This document shows positions 26,689-33,581 of a stretch of DNA of 43,535 bases, piece after piece. The stretch is from Candidatus Neomicrothrix sp. UBA2517. Lineage in GTDB: Bacteria; Actinomycetota; Acidimicrobiia; Acidimicrobiales; UBA8592. The stretch's first letter is position 1. Each line of letters opens with the position of its first letter. The stretch is taken from NCBI GenBank assembly GCA_002341185.1, contig DDNP01000022.1:1-43535 (forward strand), read 5' to 3'. A program made the translations under genes and the position numbers. The notes beneath the pieces are model-generated. The model ran no database searches. It saw only the letters and a program-made list of their open reading frames with translations, and had not been told where the DNA came from.

Positions 26689-27185
26689 TATGAATCTCGC
26701 TTAGACCGTCTTATCGAAACCAACTGAACAGCCTCAACAATGCGCCCGTACCCTGTGCACCTACAAAGATTTCCAGATATCGCCTCTTTGATCTCCGATT
26801 GATCAGGCTCAGGGTTAGAGTCTAGGAAATCGTGGATAGTAACCAGTAGCCCTGGGGTGCAAAATCCACACTGTATTGCTCCCGTATCAATAAAAGCTTT
26901 TTGCACATCAGAGAGTTCATCTCCGTCAGCGACTGATTCAATTGTTCTAATTTCTCGTCCCTTAGCGTTAGCAGCAAGAACCAGACAAGAGCACACTAGA
27001 ACATCGTCCATCATTACAGAACAAGAACCACATTCCCCTTGTTCACAAGCATTCTTTGAACCGTAAAGACCCAACCTTTCTCTTAGAACGTAAAGTAGGC
27101 TCTCCCCGAGCCACGAATCAGAAATGCTGAATTTAGAACCGTTTACAATCAATTCGTATTCCCCAGAAGTTTTACCAATACCCAT
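26688..27185 (-). CDS. Xanthine dehydrogenase [2Fe-2S] subunit
   Basis: 165 residues, with all eight cluster ligands: C47/C52/C55/C67 in the plant-type motif (NACEQGECGSC) and C106/C109/C141/C143 in the second (GAIQCGFCTPG, NLCRCTGY). It passes electrons from molybdenum to FAD. It shares one base with both neighbours (TGATG and TAATG junctions), so the three subunits are translated together. It is an internal control for the XdhD-like protein at 3845, whose aligned domain has lost these cysteines. Confidence 0.92.
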   Translation of the reverse strand: MGIGKTSGEYELIVNGSKFSISDSWLGESLLYVLRERLGLYGSKNACEQGECGSCSVMMDDVLVCSCLVLAANAKGREIRTIESVADGDELSDVQKAFIDTGAIQCGFCTPGLLVTIHDFLDSNPEPDQSEIKEAISGNLCRCTGYGRIVEAVQLVSIRRSKRDS

Positions 27186-28033
27186 CAGATACCCAATCTA
27201 AAAATTCTCAGCAGGGCACGTCGGGCAAGGACGCCAACAGTGTGCGTTCGGTACGAGCTAGAGCTTCTGTGGTCATCTATCGGACTTGCAGACTCTTTAA
27301 CAAGTCGCTCAAAATTCTCAATAACATCAGATTGAACCGTCATTGAGTCCCAATCAATATGTTGAGAAATAAAATACTCGGCCTCATCTGAACGGCAAGG
27401 TGATGCAGAGACAGATCCTAATGCAATGCCAATATATTTTTTTTCAATATCTGTCACCATTGCGAGAGAAGTAACCGAAATAACCATTGCGTTTCTTGGG
27501 CCAACCTTTAGAAACTCCTGAGGGCCACTAAGAACTGGAACACGTATTGACTCTATAAATTCATCTTCAGAAAGTGAATTTACCTTTACACCAGTAATTA
27601 ACTCATCTATCCGTAATTGCCTGACTTTTGACTTACTTCTAACGTTGACTTCAGCACCTAAAGCTAACAAGACAGGAATCATATCTCCTGCAGGAGAAGC
27701 AGTAGCAAGGTTGCCACCAATAGTTCCAGCATTCCGTATTTGAGGTGACCCAATAGTTCTAGCCGACTGAGCAAGAGCTGGGATTAGGGCTGATAAAGGT
27801 CCTTGCTCAATTTCCTTATACGTTACACAGGAGCCGATAAGTACCGAATCACCATCATGTCTCCATTGCTTGAGTTCCTTAATGCGGTCAATAGCAATCA
27901 CTCCGGAAATATCTCTGTGCCTGAAATTAACTTCTACCATAAAATCAGTGCCGCCAGCGAGTAGCTGTCGCGTGGGATCTTCGGCTAGAAGATTACAAAG
28001 ATTCTCTGTTGATGAAGCAATTAAAAAATCCAT
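27185..28033 (-). CDS. Xanthine dehydrogenase FAD-binding subunit (PucC-like)
   Basis: 282 residues. LLAGGTDFMVE (24-34) and NAGTIGGNLATASPAGD (101-117) are the two FAD-contact loops, both in textbook form. The length matches the CoxM/PucC family. It hands electrons from the [2Fe-2S] subunit to NAD or another acceptor. First gene of the three-subunit operon; GAAAGG precedes the ATG by only 2 nt, so the initiation signal is weak. A purine-type phosphoribosyltransferase gene lies 68 nt upstream on the same strand and may be co-transcribed. Confidence 0.88.
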   Translation of the reverse strand: MDFLIASSTENLCNLLAEDPTRQLLAGGTDFMVEVNFRHRDISGVIAIDRIKELKQWRHDGDSVLIGSCVTYKEIEQGPLSALIPALAQSARTIGSPQIRNAGTIGGNLATASPAGDMIPVLLALGAEVNVRSKSKVRQLRIDELITGVKVNSLSEDEFIESIRVPVLSGPQEFLKVGPRNAMVISVTSLAMVTDIEKKYIGIALGSVSASPCRSDEAEYFISQHIDWDSMTVQSDVIENFERLVKESASPIDDHRSSSSYRTHTVGVLARRALLRIFRLGI

Positions 28034-28101
28034 ACCCTTTCATGCTAGCGAGAAGAGGAATACTACGGAACGATTTAAGCAGTGACTAGTCAAATAAGAA
28101 G

Positions 28102-28608
28102 TCAGGCATCAAGGATTATTGCTCTTCCATCAGCAGGAGGTAACAGGGGCTCATCTGTTGACCAGGGGAAATTAATCCAATTATCAGTTCTTTTCCAGAC
28201 ATATTCACATTTTATTATTGAAGGACTCTTTTCATATAGAACTGCACTCCGGACGTCCGCAACTTCGCTCTTACAGAATTCGTGAACATAAGCGAGTGTG
28301 GCCCCCGTATCGGCAACATCATCGGCAATTAGTACTCGAGCATTACGCAAATCAATTGAATCAAGGTAGGGCGGCAAAGCAACAGGAACATCCAACCTTT
28401 CCTCCACGCCTGTGTAATACTCAACATTCATAACGTATAGATTTTTAACGGATAACGCATAACCAAGTGAACCAGCTACAAAAAGGCCCCCTCGTGCAAT
28501 TGCTAAAATAATATCTGGTTGATATTTATCTTCGGCAACTATTTTTGCTAAATCTTGTGCAGCTGATCCGTACTTTTCCCATGTTAAAGTTTCACGTTCT
28601 TCGCTCAT
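28102..28608 (-). CDS. Purine-type phosphoribosyltransferase (COG2236-like)
   Basis: 168 residues. VLIADDVADTGATL (about 91-104) is the PRPP-binding motif of type I phosphoribosyltransferases, and IILAIARGGLFVAGSLGYAL resembles the N-terminal segment of xanthine-guanine/hypoxanthine enzymes. The NWINFPWS stretch near the end is typical of COG2236. The enzyme would join a purine base to PRPP, giving a nucleotide. Set beside xanthine dehydrogenase it could salvage the same bases the island degrades. A strong AGGAGGA site (28611-28617) precedes the ATG. Exact base preference cannot be read from sequence. Confidence 0.85.
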   Translation of the reverse strand: MSEERETLTWEKYGSAAQDLAKIVAEDKYQPDIILAIARGGLFVAGSLGYALSVKNLYVMNVEYYTGVEERLDVPVALPPYLDSIDLRNARVLIADDVADTGATLAYVHEFCKSEVADVRSAVLYEKSPSIIKCEYVWKRTDNWINFPWSTDEPLLPPADGRAIILDA

Positions 28609-28610
28609 AT

Positions 28611-28617
28611 TCCTCCT
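28611..28617 (-). promoter_or_regulatory. Strong Shine-Dalgarno site of the phosphoribosyltransferase gene
   Basis: AGGAGGA on the minus strand, 2 nt (AT) from the ATG at 28608. It is one of few canonical sites in the window. Confidence 0.6.
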
Positions 28618-28632
28618 AGCGTACGACGATAC

Positions 28633-28650
28633 ATTAACTCATTAACTCAT
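28633..28650. repeat. Tandem octamer in the divergent intergenic region
   Basis: ATTAACTC is repeated twice plus two bases (ATTAACTCATTAACTCAT) between the divergent phosphoribosyltransferase and SerA-like genes. The 159-nt gap holds no coding sequence. The repeat could be a regulator site, but it may be chance. Confidence 0.4.
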
Positions 28651-28767
28651 GTTGGTATCAATCATGGGAGGTAGTTGTAGTGATCATTGTAAGAAAGCAA
28701 CTAGAATGATTAAAGTTATTGACCGAACCGCCCGCAACCGCCGGCGCTTTGCTTGGTAAGGAGACAA

Positions 28768-29991
28768 ATGAAAATTCTTATTGCAGATAAAGTACATGAA
28801 TCAGCCATCTCAGGTTTAGAGAGCCTAGGGCATGAAGTTACTTTTAAGCCCTCAATTACTTCAGAAGAACTTAACCAACACTTGACAAACATTGAGGCAC
28901 TTGTTGTCAGAAGCACACGAGTAGGTAAAGATAGCATAGAGGCCGCCAATGCTCTTGAGTTGATAATTAGAGCAGGAGCCGGAACAGATACAATTGACGT
29001 AGAAGCTGCCTCAAATTATGGGATATATGTGTGCAATATTCCAGGAAAAAATGCAGTTGCAGTAGCTGAATTAACATTTGGCCTTTTATTAGCGATAGAT
29101 CGACGCATAGCCGATGCAGTAATTGATCTAAGGCAAGGACTATGGAACAAAAAATCATATTCCAAAGCCGAAGGGCTTATGGGGAAAACTATAGGAATCA
29201 TAGGGTTAGGTGACATCGGGTTATGTGTCGCTGAAAGAGCAAAAGCATTCGGACTAAATGTTCTGGGTCAAAGAAGATCTGGTCGGGAACCTCACGTTGA
29301 ACAGAGAATCCGCCAGATCGGAATCAAACTAGTAGACACAAAAGAAGAACTTGTATCTCAAAGCAACATTGTCTCCGTGCATGTCCCATACAACGATGAA
29401 ACTAACGCATTGATCAATCGTGATTTGCTGCAACACTTTATGGAGGACGCAATTCTTATAAACACAAGTCGTGGAGAGGTGTTAGATGAAGAAGCAGTTC
29501 TGGAAGCAATCAATGAACGAGGCCTTAAAGCTGGGCTTGATGTTTTTCGGAATGAACCGACACAAGGAAAAGGAGAATTCCATTCACAAATTGCTAGTAA
29601 CTTATCAGTGGTTGGTAGTCATCACATAGGAGCTTCTACCGTTCAGGCCAGTAAAGCAATTGCACAAGGGATTCTAGATACGGTAACTGGATTTGAACAA
29701 GGCTCACCTCTTGATTGCGTAAATCAATCACCAACAGGCGATGGGACTTCACAAGTAAGAGTCCGACACCTTGACCGAGTAGGGGTATTAGCATCCGTTC
29801 TATCCTCATTACGCGCAGCTGAACTGAACGTCCAATACATGGATAATAAAGTTTTCGCAGGTAAAAATGCTGCCGTTTCTACAATCGAAGTAGCTGGAGA
29901 TATTCCTAGTGACTTATATGAAAGCATTCTTAGGTTAGATAACGTCCTTGGTGTTTCTCTGCTTGATCAAAGGAATGCAATGGATGGCTGA
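28768..29991 (+). CDS. serA: SerA-like D-3-phosphoglycerate/2-hydroxyacid dehydrogenase with ACT domain
   Basis: 407 residues. The D-2-hydroxyacid dehydrogenase core has GLGDIG (146-151) and the catalytic set R235 (NTSRGEV), E263 (RNEP) and H285/H286 (GSHHIGAST). A short C-terminal ACT-like domain follows (about 330-407); the ASB domain of long actinobacterial SerA is absent. After the second Rossmann strand it has GQRRSGRE rather than an acidic residue, suggesting NADP(H) rather than NAD(H) preference. ATG 28768 is chosen because AAGGAG lies 4 nt upstream; TTG 28753 would add five residues. Paired with a DUF1015 gene overlapping its end, a frequent association. It would start serine synthesis. 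Confidence 0.85.
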   Translation: MKILIADKVHESAISGLESLGHEVTFKPSITSEELNQHLTNIEALVVRSTRVGKDSIEAANALELIIRAGAGTDTIDVEAASNYGIYVCNIPGKNAVAVAELTFGLLLAIDRRIADAVIDLRQGLWNKKSYSKAEGLMGKTIGIIGLGDIGLCVAERAKAFGLNVLGQRRSGREPHVEQRIRQIGIKLVDTKEELVSQSNIVSVHVPYNDETNALINRDLLQHFMEDAILINTSRGEVLDEEAVLEAINERGLKAGLDVFRNEPTQGKGEFHSQIASNLSVVGSHHIGASTVQASKAIAQGILDTVTGFEQGSPLDCVNQSPTGDGTSQVRVRHLDRVGVLASVLSSLRAAELNVQYMDNKVFAGKNAAVSTIEVAGDIPSDLYESILRLDNVLGVSLLDQRNAMDG

Positions 29992-31174
29992 CATTAAGCT
30001 TCTTAACAAAGTCTCTGCCAAGCTAGTGAAAAAAGAATGGGCAGAGCGCGTGGTTTCGCCGGCATACGATATGTTAAGAACCGCTGAGAGAGAAAAAGTA
30101 ATGAAAGAAGACCCCTATGTCTTCTTGCATGTAACAAGCGCAAAGTCCACCTTCACGGAAAAGAGCAGAACAGATGCCAATAAGGCAGCCCTCAAAAGAC
30201 TTCTTAAAGCTGGGGTGTATTCTGACGAAGACAGTCCATCGCTATATCTCTATAAACTATCTTACGAGGGGCATCAACAAACAGCGATAGTCGGTGATAT
30301 TTCAATCGAAGCATTTGAAGATCAAAGAGTTATCCCCCATGAAAGAACTCGTGAACTCCGGGCAACTGACCTAGCAAATCATTTAGAAAAAATTGGTATA
30401 CACTCATCGCCCGTGGCCCTTGCCTATGACCACGACGACTTAGTTGACAGGCTAGTAGCTGAAGTCTTTAAGTCAGAGCCTATTCTCGACTTTTGCAGGG
30501 AAGATAATCTTGAGCAAACAATATGGAAAGTTCCAGAAACCATAACAGAGCAATTGCTGTTACTCTTCGAAAAGAAAAAAACATTTATAGTGGATGGCCA
30601 TCACAGAATGAATGCCAATCATACAGTTTGGCTCCGCTCCAATAGGAATAAACGATATGGGAAGATATTAGCGGCACTCTTCTCAGCTAATGAATTAAAA
30701 ATAAGGTCTTTCCATAGGCATGTAACAGATCTCAACGGTCTAACACCATACGAATTAACAACGCGCATCGCTGAAATGGATTTTCACATTGAACCTGTTA
30801 TGCCCCAAGACAACTATGAACCTGAAGATCAAGGGCAGATTACTATGTTCCTTGACGGCAACTGGTATAAACTCAGTCCACAACGCATGCACCCATCTGA
30901 GCTCGATGCTGCAATTTTGCAAAATCGCATCTTGACACCACTTCTCAATGTAGATGAGGAAGGCTCCGATGGAAGGCTCCAATATCTACCTGGAACAATT
31001 ACTTTAGAGTATTTAGAATCAATGACCCGGGAAGAGGGCGGAGTAGCCTTTGCCTTGCACCCAGTTAGCATGGACCAACTCCAAGCAGTAATTAACAGAA
31101 AAAAGACGCTCCCTCCCAAATCTACATACTTTGAACCGAAAGTACGCTCTGGTATTTTTATCGTGGAGCGTTAG
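29984..31174 (+). CDS. DUF1015 family protein
   Basis: About 396 residues with family hallmarks: VVSPAYDML near the N terminus, HERT in the middle and VDGHHRMNANH about half way. The GHHR element recalls the active site of ParB/SerK-type kinases, which share a similar motif, so a kinase or nucleotide-hydrolase role in serine metabolism is conceivable (inference). The start at ATG 29984 overlaps the serA stop by 8 nt and has AAAGGA 9 nt upstream; ORF extensions to 29948 lack support. Co-translation with serA is the main functional clue. No membrane segments. Confidence 0.82.
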   Translation: MADIKLLNKVSAKLVKKEWAERVVSPAYDMLRTAEREKVMKEDPYVFLHVTSAKSTFTEKSRTDANKAALKRLLKAGVYSDEDSPSLYLYKLSYEGHQQTAIVGDISIEAFEDQRVIPHERTRELRATDLANHLEKIGIHSSPVALAYDHDDLVDRLVAEVFKSEPILDFCREDNLEQTIWKVPETITEQLLLLFEKKKTFIVDGHHRMNANHTVWLRSNRNKRYGKILAALFSANELKIRSFHRHVTDLNGLTPYELTTRIAEMDFHIEPVMPQDNYEPEDQGQITMFLDGNWYKLSPQRMHPSELDAAILQNRILTPLLNVDEEGSDGRLQYLPGTITLEYLESMTREEGGVAFALHPVSMDQLQAVINRKKTLPPKSTYFEPKVRSGIFIVER

Positions 31175-31178
31175 AAGA

Positions 31179-31907
31179 TTAGAGTTCCGAAATTCTTTTA
31201 AACCCTTCAGCTAACAAAAGGTCATTTTCAATGTGACTGTAATCTAATTTAGACAGCTCTACTTCTCTAAAAGAATTCGCGCCTGAATCAATGTCAGATG
31301 AACCTATCCCCATCGTTGATTCAAATTGGCTTTGATGGCAGAGAAGCGCTTGGATTTTGCTCTTCTCGAAACCTTCGCACTGCTCGAAATGGTCTTCATC
31401 TTCCGCTTCAAAAAGGAGAAGTTCCTTCGGCCGATGAGGAGGCATATTCTGCTCAGGAAAAAAAAGTGGATCCCGAGCTGCGACCAAAGCATCAAGAGCT
31501 AAACACCCAACGTTTCTATGGTCTGGATGAAGACGGTATTTTTTCCATGGGTCATGTGTTAATACGATGTCTGGCTGCAAATTTCGGATAATAAGTGTGA
31601 CCCGCTTCCGCAAATTGGTACTATTTTCAAGCTCTCCATCAACTTCGCCAAGAAAAATAACTTTCCCACTCAAGTTAAGCTCTTTGGCGGCTAACAGTTG
31701 TTCAGATTTCCTAGTTGTGATCAAATCTTTTATATTAACCTCAGGGTTCCAAGTTCCTTTCGAACCGTCAGTGCAAATCAACAAACTCACTTCACAGCCC
31801 TGTTCAGACCATTTAGCTAGAGTAGCTCCTGCCCCAAATTCAATATCATCAGGGTGGGCTCCAATAGCTAAAGCTCTTCTAGGGATTTCAAGATTTTTCG
31901 TTACCAC
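31179..31907 (-). CDS. PIG-L/LmbE family deacetylase
   Basis: About 242 residues. The zinc site is AHPDD (about 16-20) with HPDH (RLHPDHRN) as the second ligand block. The family removes acetyl groups from N-acetylglucosamine-type compounds and includes MshB of mycothiol synthesis and bacillithiol BshB. The gene is convergent with DUF1015, with 4 nt between them. I place the start at GTG 31907 because TAAACT sits exactly 6 nt upstream; ATG 31913 would add two residues. It is distinct from the true Mca at 38041. An MshB role is possible but MshB usually is longer (about 300). Confidence 0.82.
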   Translation of the reverse strand: MVTKNLEIPRRALAIGAHPDDIEFGAGATLAKWSEQGCEVSLLICTDGSKGTWNPEVNIKDLITTRKSEQLLAAKELNLSGKVIFLGEVDGELENSTNLRKRVTLIIRNLQPDIVLTHDPWKKYRLHPDHRNVGCLALDALVAARDPLFFPEQNMPPHRPKELLLFEAEDEDHFEQCEGFEKSKIQALLCHQSQFESTMGIGSSDIDSGANSFREVELSKLDYSHIENDLLLAEGFKRISEL

Positions 31908-31913
31908 ACACAT

Positions 31914-31919
31914 AGTTTA
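31914..31919 (-). promoter_or_regulatory. Leaderless -10 element for the PIG-L deacetylase
   Basis: Minus-strand TAAACT, 6 nt (ATGTGT), then GTG. It argues for GTG 31907 instead of the overlapping ATG 31913. Confidence 0.5.
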
Positions 31920-31936
31920 GACCCAGAAAGGCAAGC

Positions 31937-32494
31937 CTAAAGAACATGATGAAGATCATCAGGATCGTCAATATCGAAAGCAAATTGTGAATCCGCAACA
32001 ACTATCATCTTTTTACCTGTCTTTGAAGCAGACTTTAAGTGACGTAAATACGAGCTAGGTCCATAACTAAATTCAAAATTGATTCTCGTGGGCAACACAA
32101 GAACATTCGTTCCATCGAGTTCTTTATCTGGCGCAATAACAATTTCTCCCATATCAAATAATGAAGTAACTCCCTCAGGATAAACTAAATCCCCATGCGT
32201 TATTAAGACGCTTTCTACTGCACTTTTTTTCAGACTGCGAAAACCAAAATCGACTGCCTCATTCAACCCTTTTGAAGGGTTCCTAATAACTTGAGCACCC
32301 AAATTACGAGCCCAAGATTCAACTTCATCATCCTCACAAGCGATGAAGACTGGAATCTCTTTACATGCATTAACAACAGAAGTCGCCAAACCCTTGGCTA
32401 AGTCTACTCTTGCTGCCGCATCTAAAACAGTGGAAAGACGAACTTTAGCAGAATTAAAATTTTTGATTGGGATCAATACGGCTTTGCGATTCAT
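31937..32494 (-). CDS. cofC: CofC/FbiD phosphoenolpyruvate/2-phospholactate guanylyltransferase (F420 synthesis)
   Basis: About 185 residues. The IPIKNFNSAKVRLS start (nucleotide-binding), ITHGDLVYPEG, APDKELDGTNVLVLP and YGPSSYLRH are the conserved blocks of CofC/FbiD. The enzyme joins GTP to phosphoenolpyruvate or 2-phospholactate, giving the intermediate for F420-0. The MNRKAV start at 32494 gives the usual length; the ORF extension to 32569 has no family match. It is divergent from gpsA, as in Mycobacterium tuberculosis, where fbiD (Rv2983) lies next to gpdA2 (Rv2982c). It supplies the cofactor for the three LLM oxidoreductases. Confidence 0.88.
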   Translation of the reverse strand: MNRKAVLIPIKNFNSAKVRLSTVLDAAARVDLAKGLATSVVNACKEIPVFIACEDDEVESWARNLGAQVIRNPSKGLNEAVDFGFRSLKKSAVESVLITHGDLVYPEGVTSLFDMGEIVIAPDKELDGTNVLVLPTRINFEFSYGPSSYLRHLKSASKTGKKMIVVADSQFAFDIDDPDDLHHVL

Positions 32495-32499
32495 AAAAT

Positions 32500-32505
32500 A
32501 GTTTA
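32500..32505 (-). promoter_or_regulatory. Candidate leaderless -10 element for cofC
   Basis: Minus-strand TAAACT, 5 nt (ATTTT), then ATG. The spacer is one shorter than at other genes. Confidence 0.45.
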
Positions 32506-32545
32506 GTTGTCCAATATTTAAGCAATTTCCAATAGATTCTAGCGC

Positions 32546-32551
32546 TACGAT
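32546..32551 (+). promoter_or_regulatory. Leaderless -10 element for gpsA
   Basis: TACGAT, 6 nt (GCAAGC), then GTG at 32558. No ribosome binding site. Confidence 0.65.
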
Positions 32552-32557
32552 GCAAGC

Positions 32558-33550
32558 GTGACATTTCAAGTGGCAGTTGTAGGCGGTGGCTCATGGGGAA
32601 CGACAGTTGCCCACCTGGTCTCCCATAACTTTCCTACAAGTTTATGGTGCCGTGACTCAGCGGTAGCTAAGTCGGTTGACCAAAGAAATCGGAATACTAA
32701 GTACTTAGGGAAAAGTAAGCTTCATTCAAGATTGGCAGCTTCAACAAAGCTCAAAGATGTCGTTAGCCAAGCAGACATCATTCTGATGGCTATCCCATCC
32801 CAGAGCTATAGAGAAGTCCTCCAAAAGCTATTGCCCTTATCGAAAAGAGAAACTCCTATTATTAGTCTCACAAAAGGACTTGAACGGGGAACCAACTTAA
32901 CCATGACACAGGTAATAGCGACTGAGTCTCCAGAGAGACCTACAGGAGTGCTGACAGGGCCTAATTTAGCAGCCGAGGTCTTATCTGGAGATGCCACCGC
33001 TGCAGTGGTAGCTACTAAAAGTGAATTTTTACGTGGGCAAGCATTTGAAGTCTTCTCAACAGAGACCTTTCGGGTCTATACAAGCGATGATGTAGTTGGT
33101 TGCGAGCTAGGAGGAGCATTCAAGAATGTGCTTGCATTAGCGGTAGGTATGACAACAGGTTTAGGAACAGGAGACAATACAAGAGCTGCAGTAGTTACTC
33201 GTGGATTAGCAGAACTAGCTCGATTAGGTAGCGCAATGGGCGGATCGCCGGAGACTTTCTCGGGACTCGCAGGGTTAGGCGACCTTGTAGCCACATGTTT
33301 TTCTCCTCAGAGCAGAAACAGATATGTTGGAGAACAATTAGGGAAGGGTAGAAAGGTGCAGGAAGTCCTCGGAGAAATGAGTAACGTCGCCGAAGGCGTT
33401 GCAACAGCCCCTGCAGTTACTTCATTAGCAAAGAAATACAAAGTTGAAACCCCAATAAGTGATCAGGTCACAGCAGTTCTAGAAGGCAAAACAACCGTCA
33501 CAGATGCTTACGATATCCTGCTCATGCGGGAGCAACGATCAGAACGATAG
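32558..33550 (+). CDS. gpsA: Glycerol-3-phosphate dehydrogenase [NAD(P)+]
   Basis: 330 residues. GGGSWGTT (9-16) is the N-terminal nucleotide loop, SLTKGLERG and LTGPNLAAEV follow, and the catalytic Lys is in GGAFKNVLALAVG (about 187-199). NTRAAVVTRG, GLGDLVATCFS and SRNRYVG complete the family pattern. It makes sn-glycerol-3-phosphate from dihydroxyacetone phosphate for phospholipids. It is monocistronic or joined with the 573-residue gene 31 nt downstream. GTG start supported by the leaderless TACGAT element. Divergent neighbour cofC is a conserved arrangement in Actinobacteria. Confidence 0.93.
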   Translation: MTFQVAVVGGGSWGTTVAHLVSHNFPTSLWCRDSAVAKSVDQRNRNTKYLGKSKLHSRLAASTKLKDVVSQADIILMAIPSQSYREVLQKLLPLSKRETPIISLTKGLERGTNLTMTQVIATESPERPTGVLTGPNLAAEVLSGDATAAVVATKSEFLRGQAFEVFSTETFRVYTSDDVVGCELGGAFKNVLALAVGMTTGLGTGDNTRAAVVTRGLAELARLGSAMGGSPETFSGLAGLGDLVATCFSPQSRNRYVGEQLGKGRKVQEVLGEMSNVAEGVATAPAVTSLAKKYKVETPISDQVTAVLEGKTTVTDAYDILLMREQRSER

Positions 33551-33581
33551 TGGTAAACATAATGTGTAGAGCCAGAACGTA

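Noticed and set aside
24433..28033. Three-subunit hydroxylase as an aerobic CO dehydrogenase (CoxMSL)
   Set aside because: The large subunit lacks the Cys-containing active-site loop motif of CoxL, and the context is purine and hydantoin enzymes.
32495..32569. 25-codon N-terminal extension of CofC
   Set aside because: The family begins at the MNRKAVLIPIK segment, and the extension runs into the divergent gpsA start.
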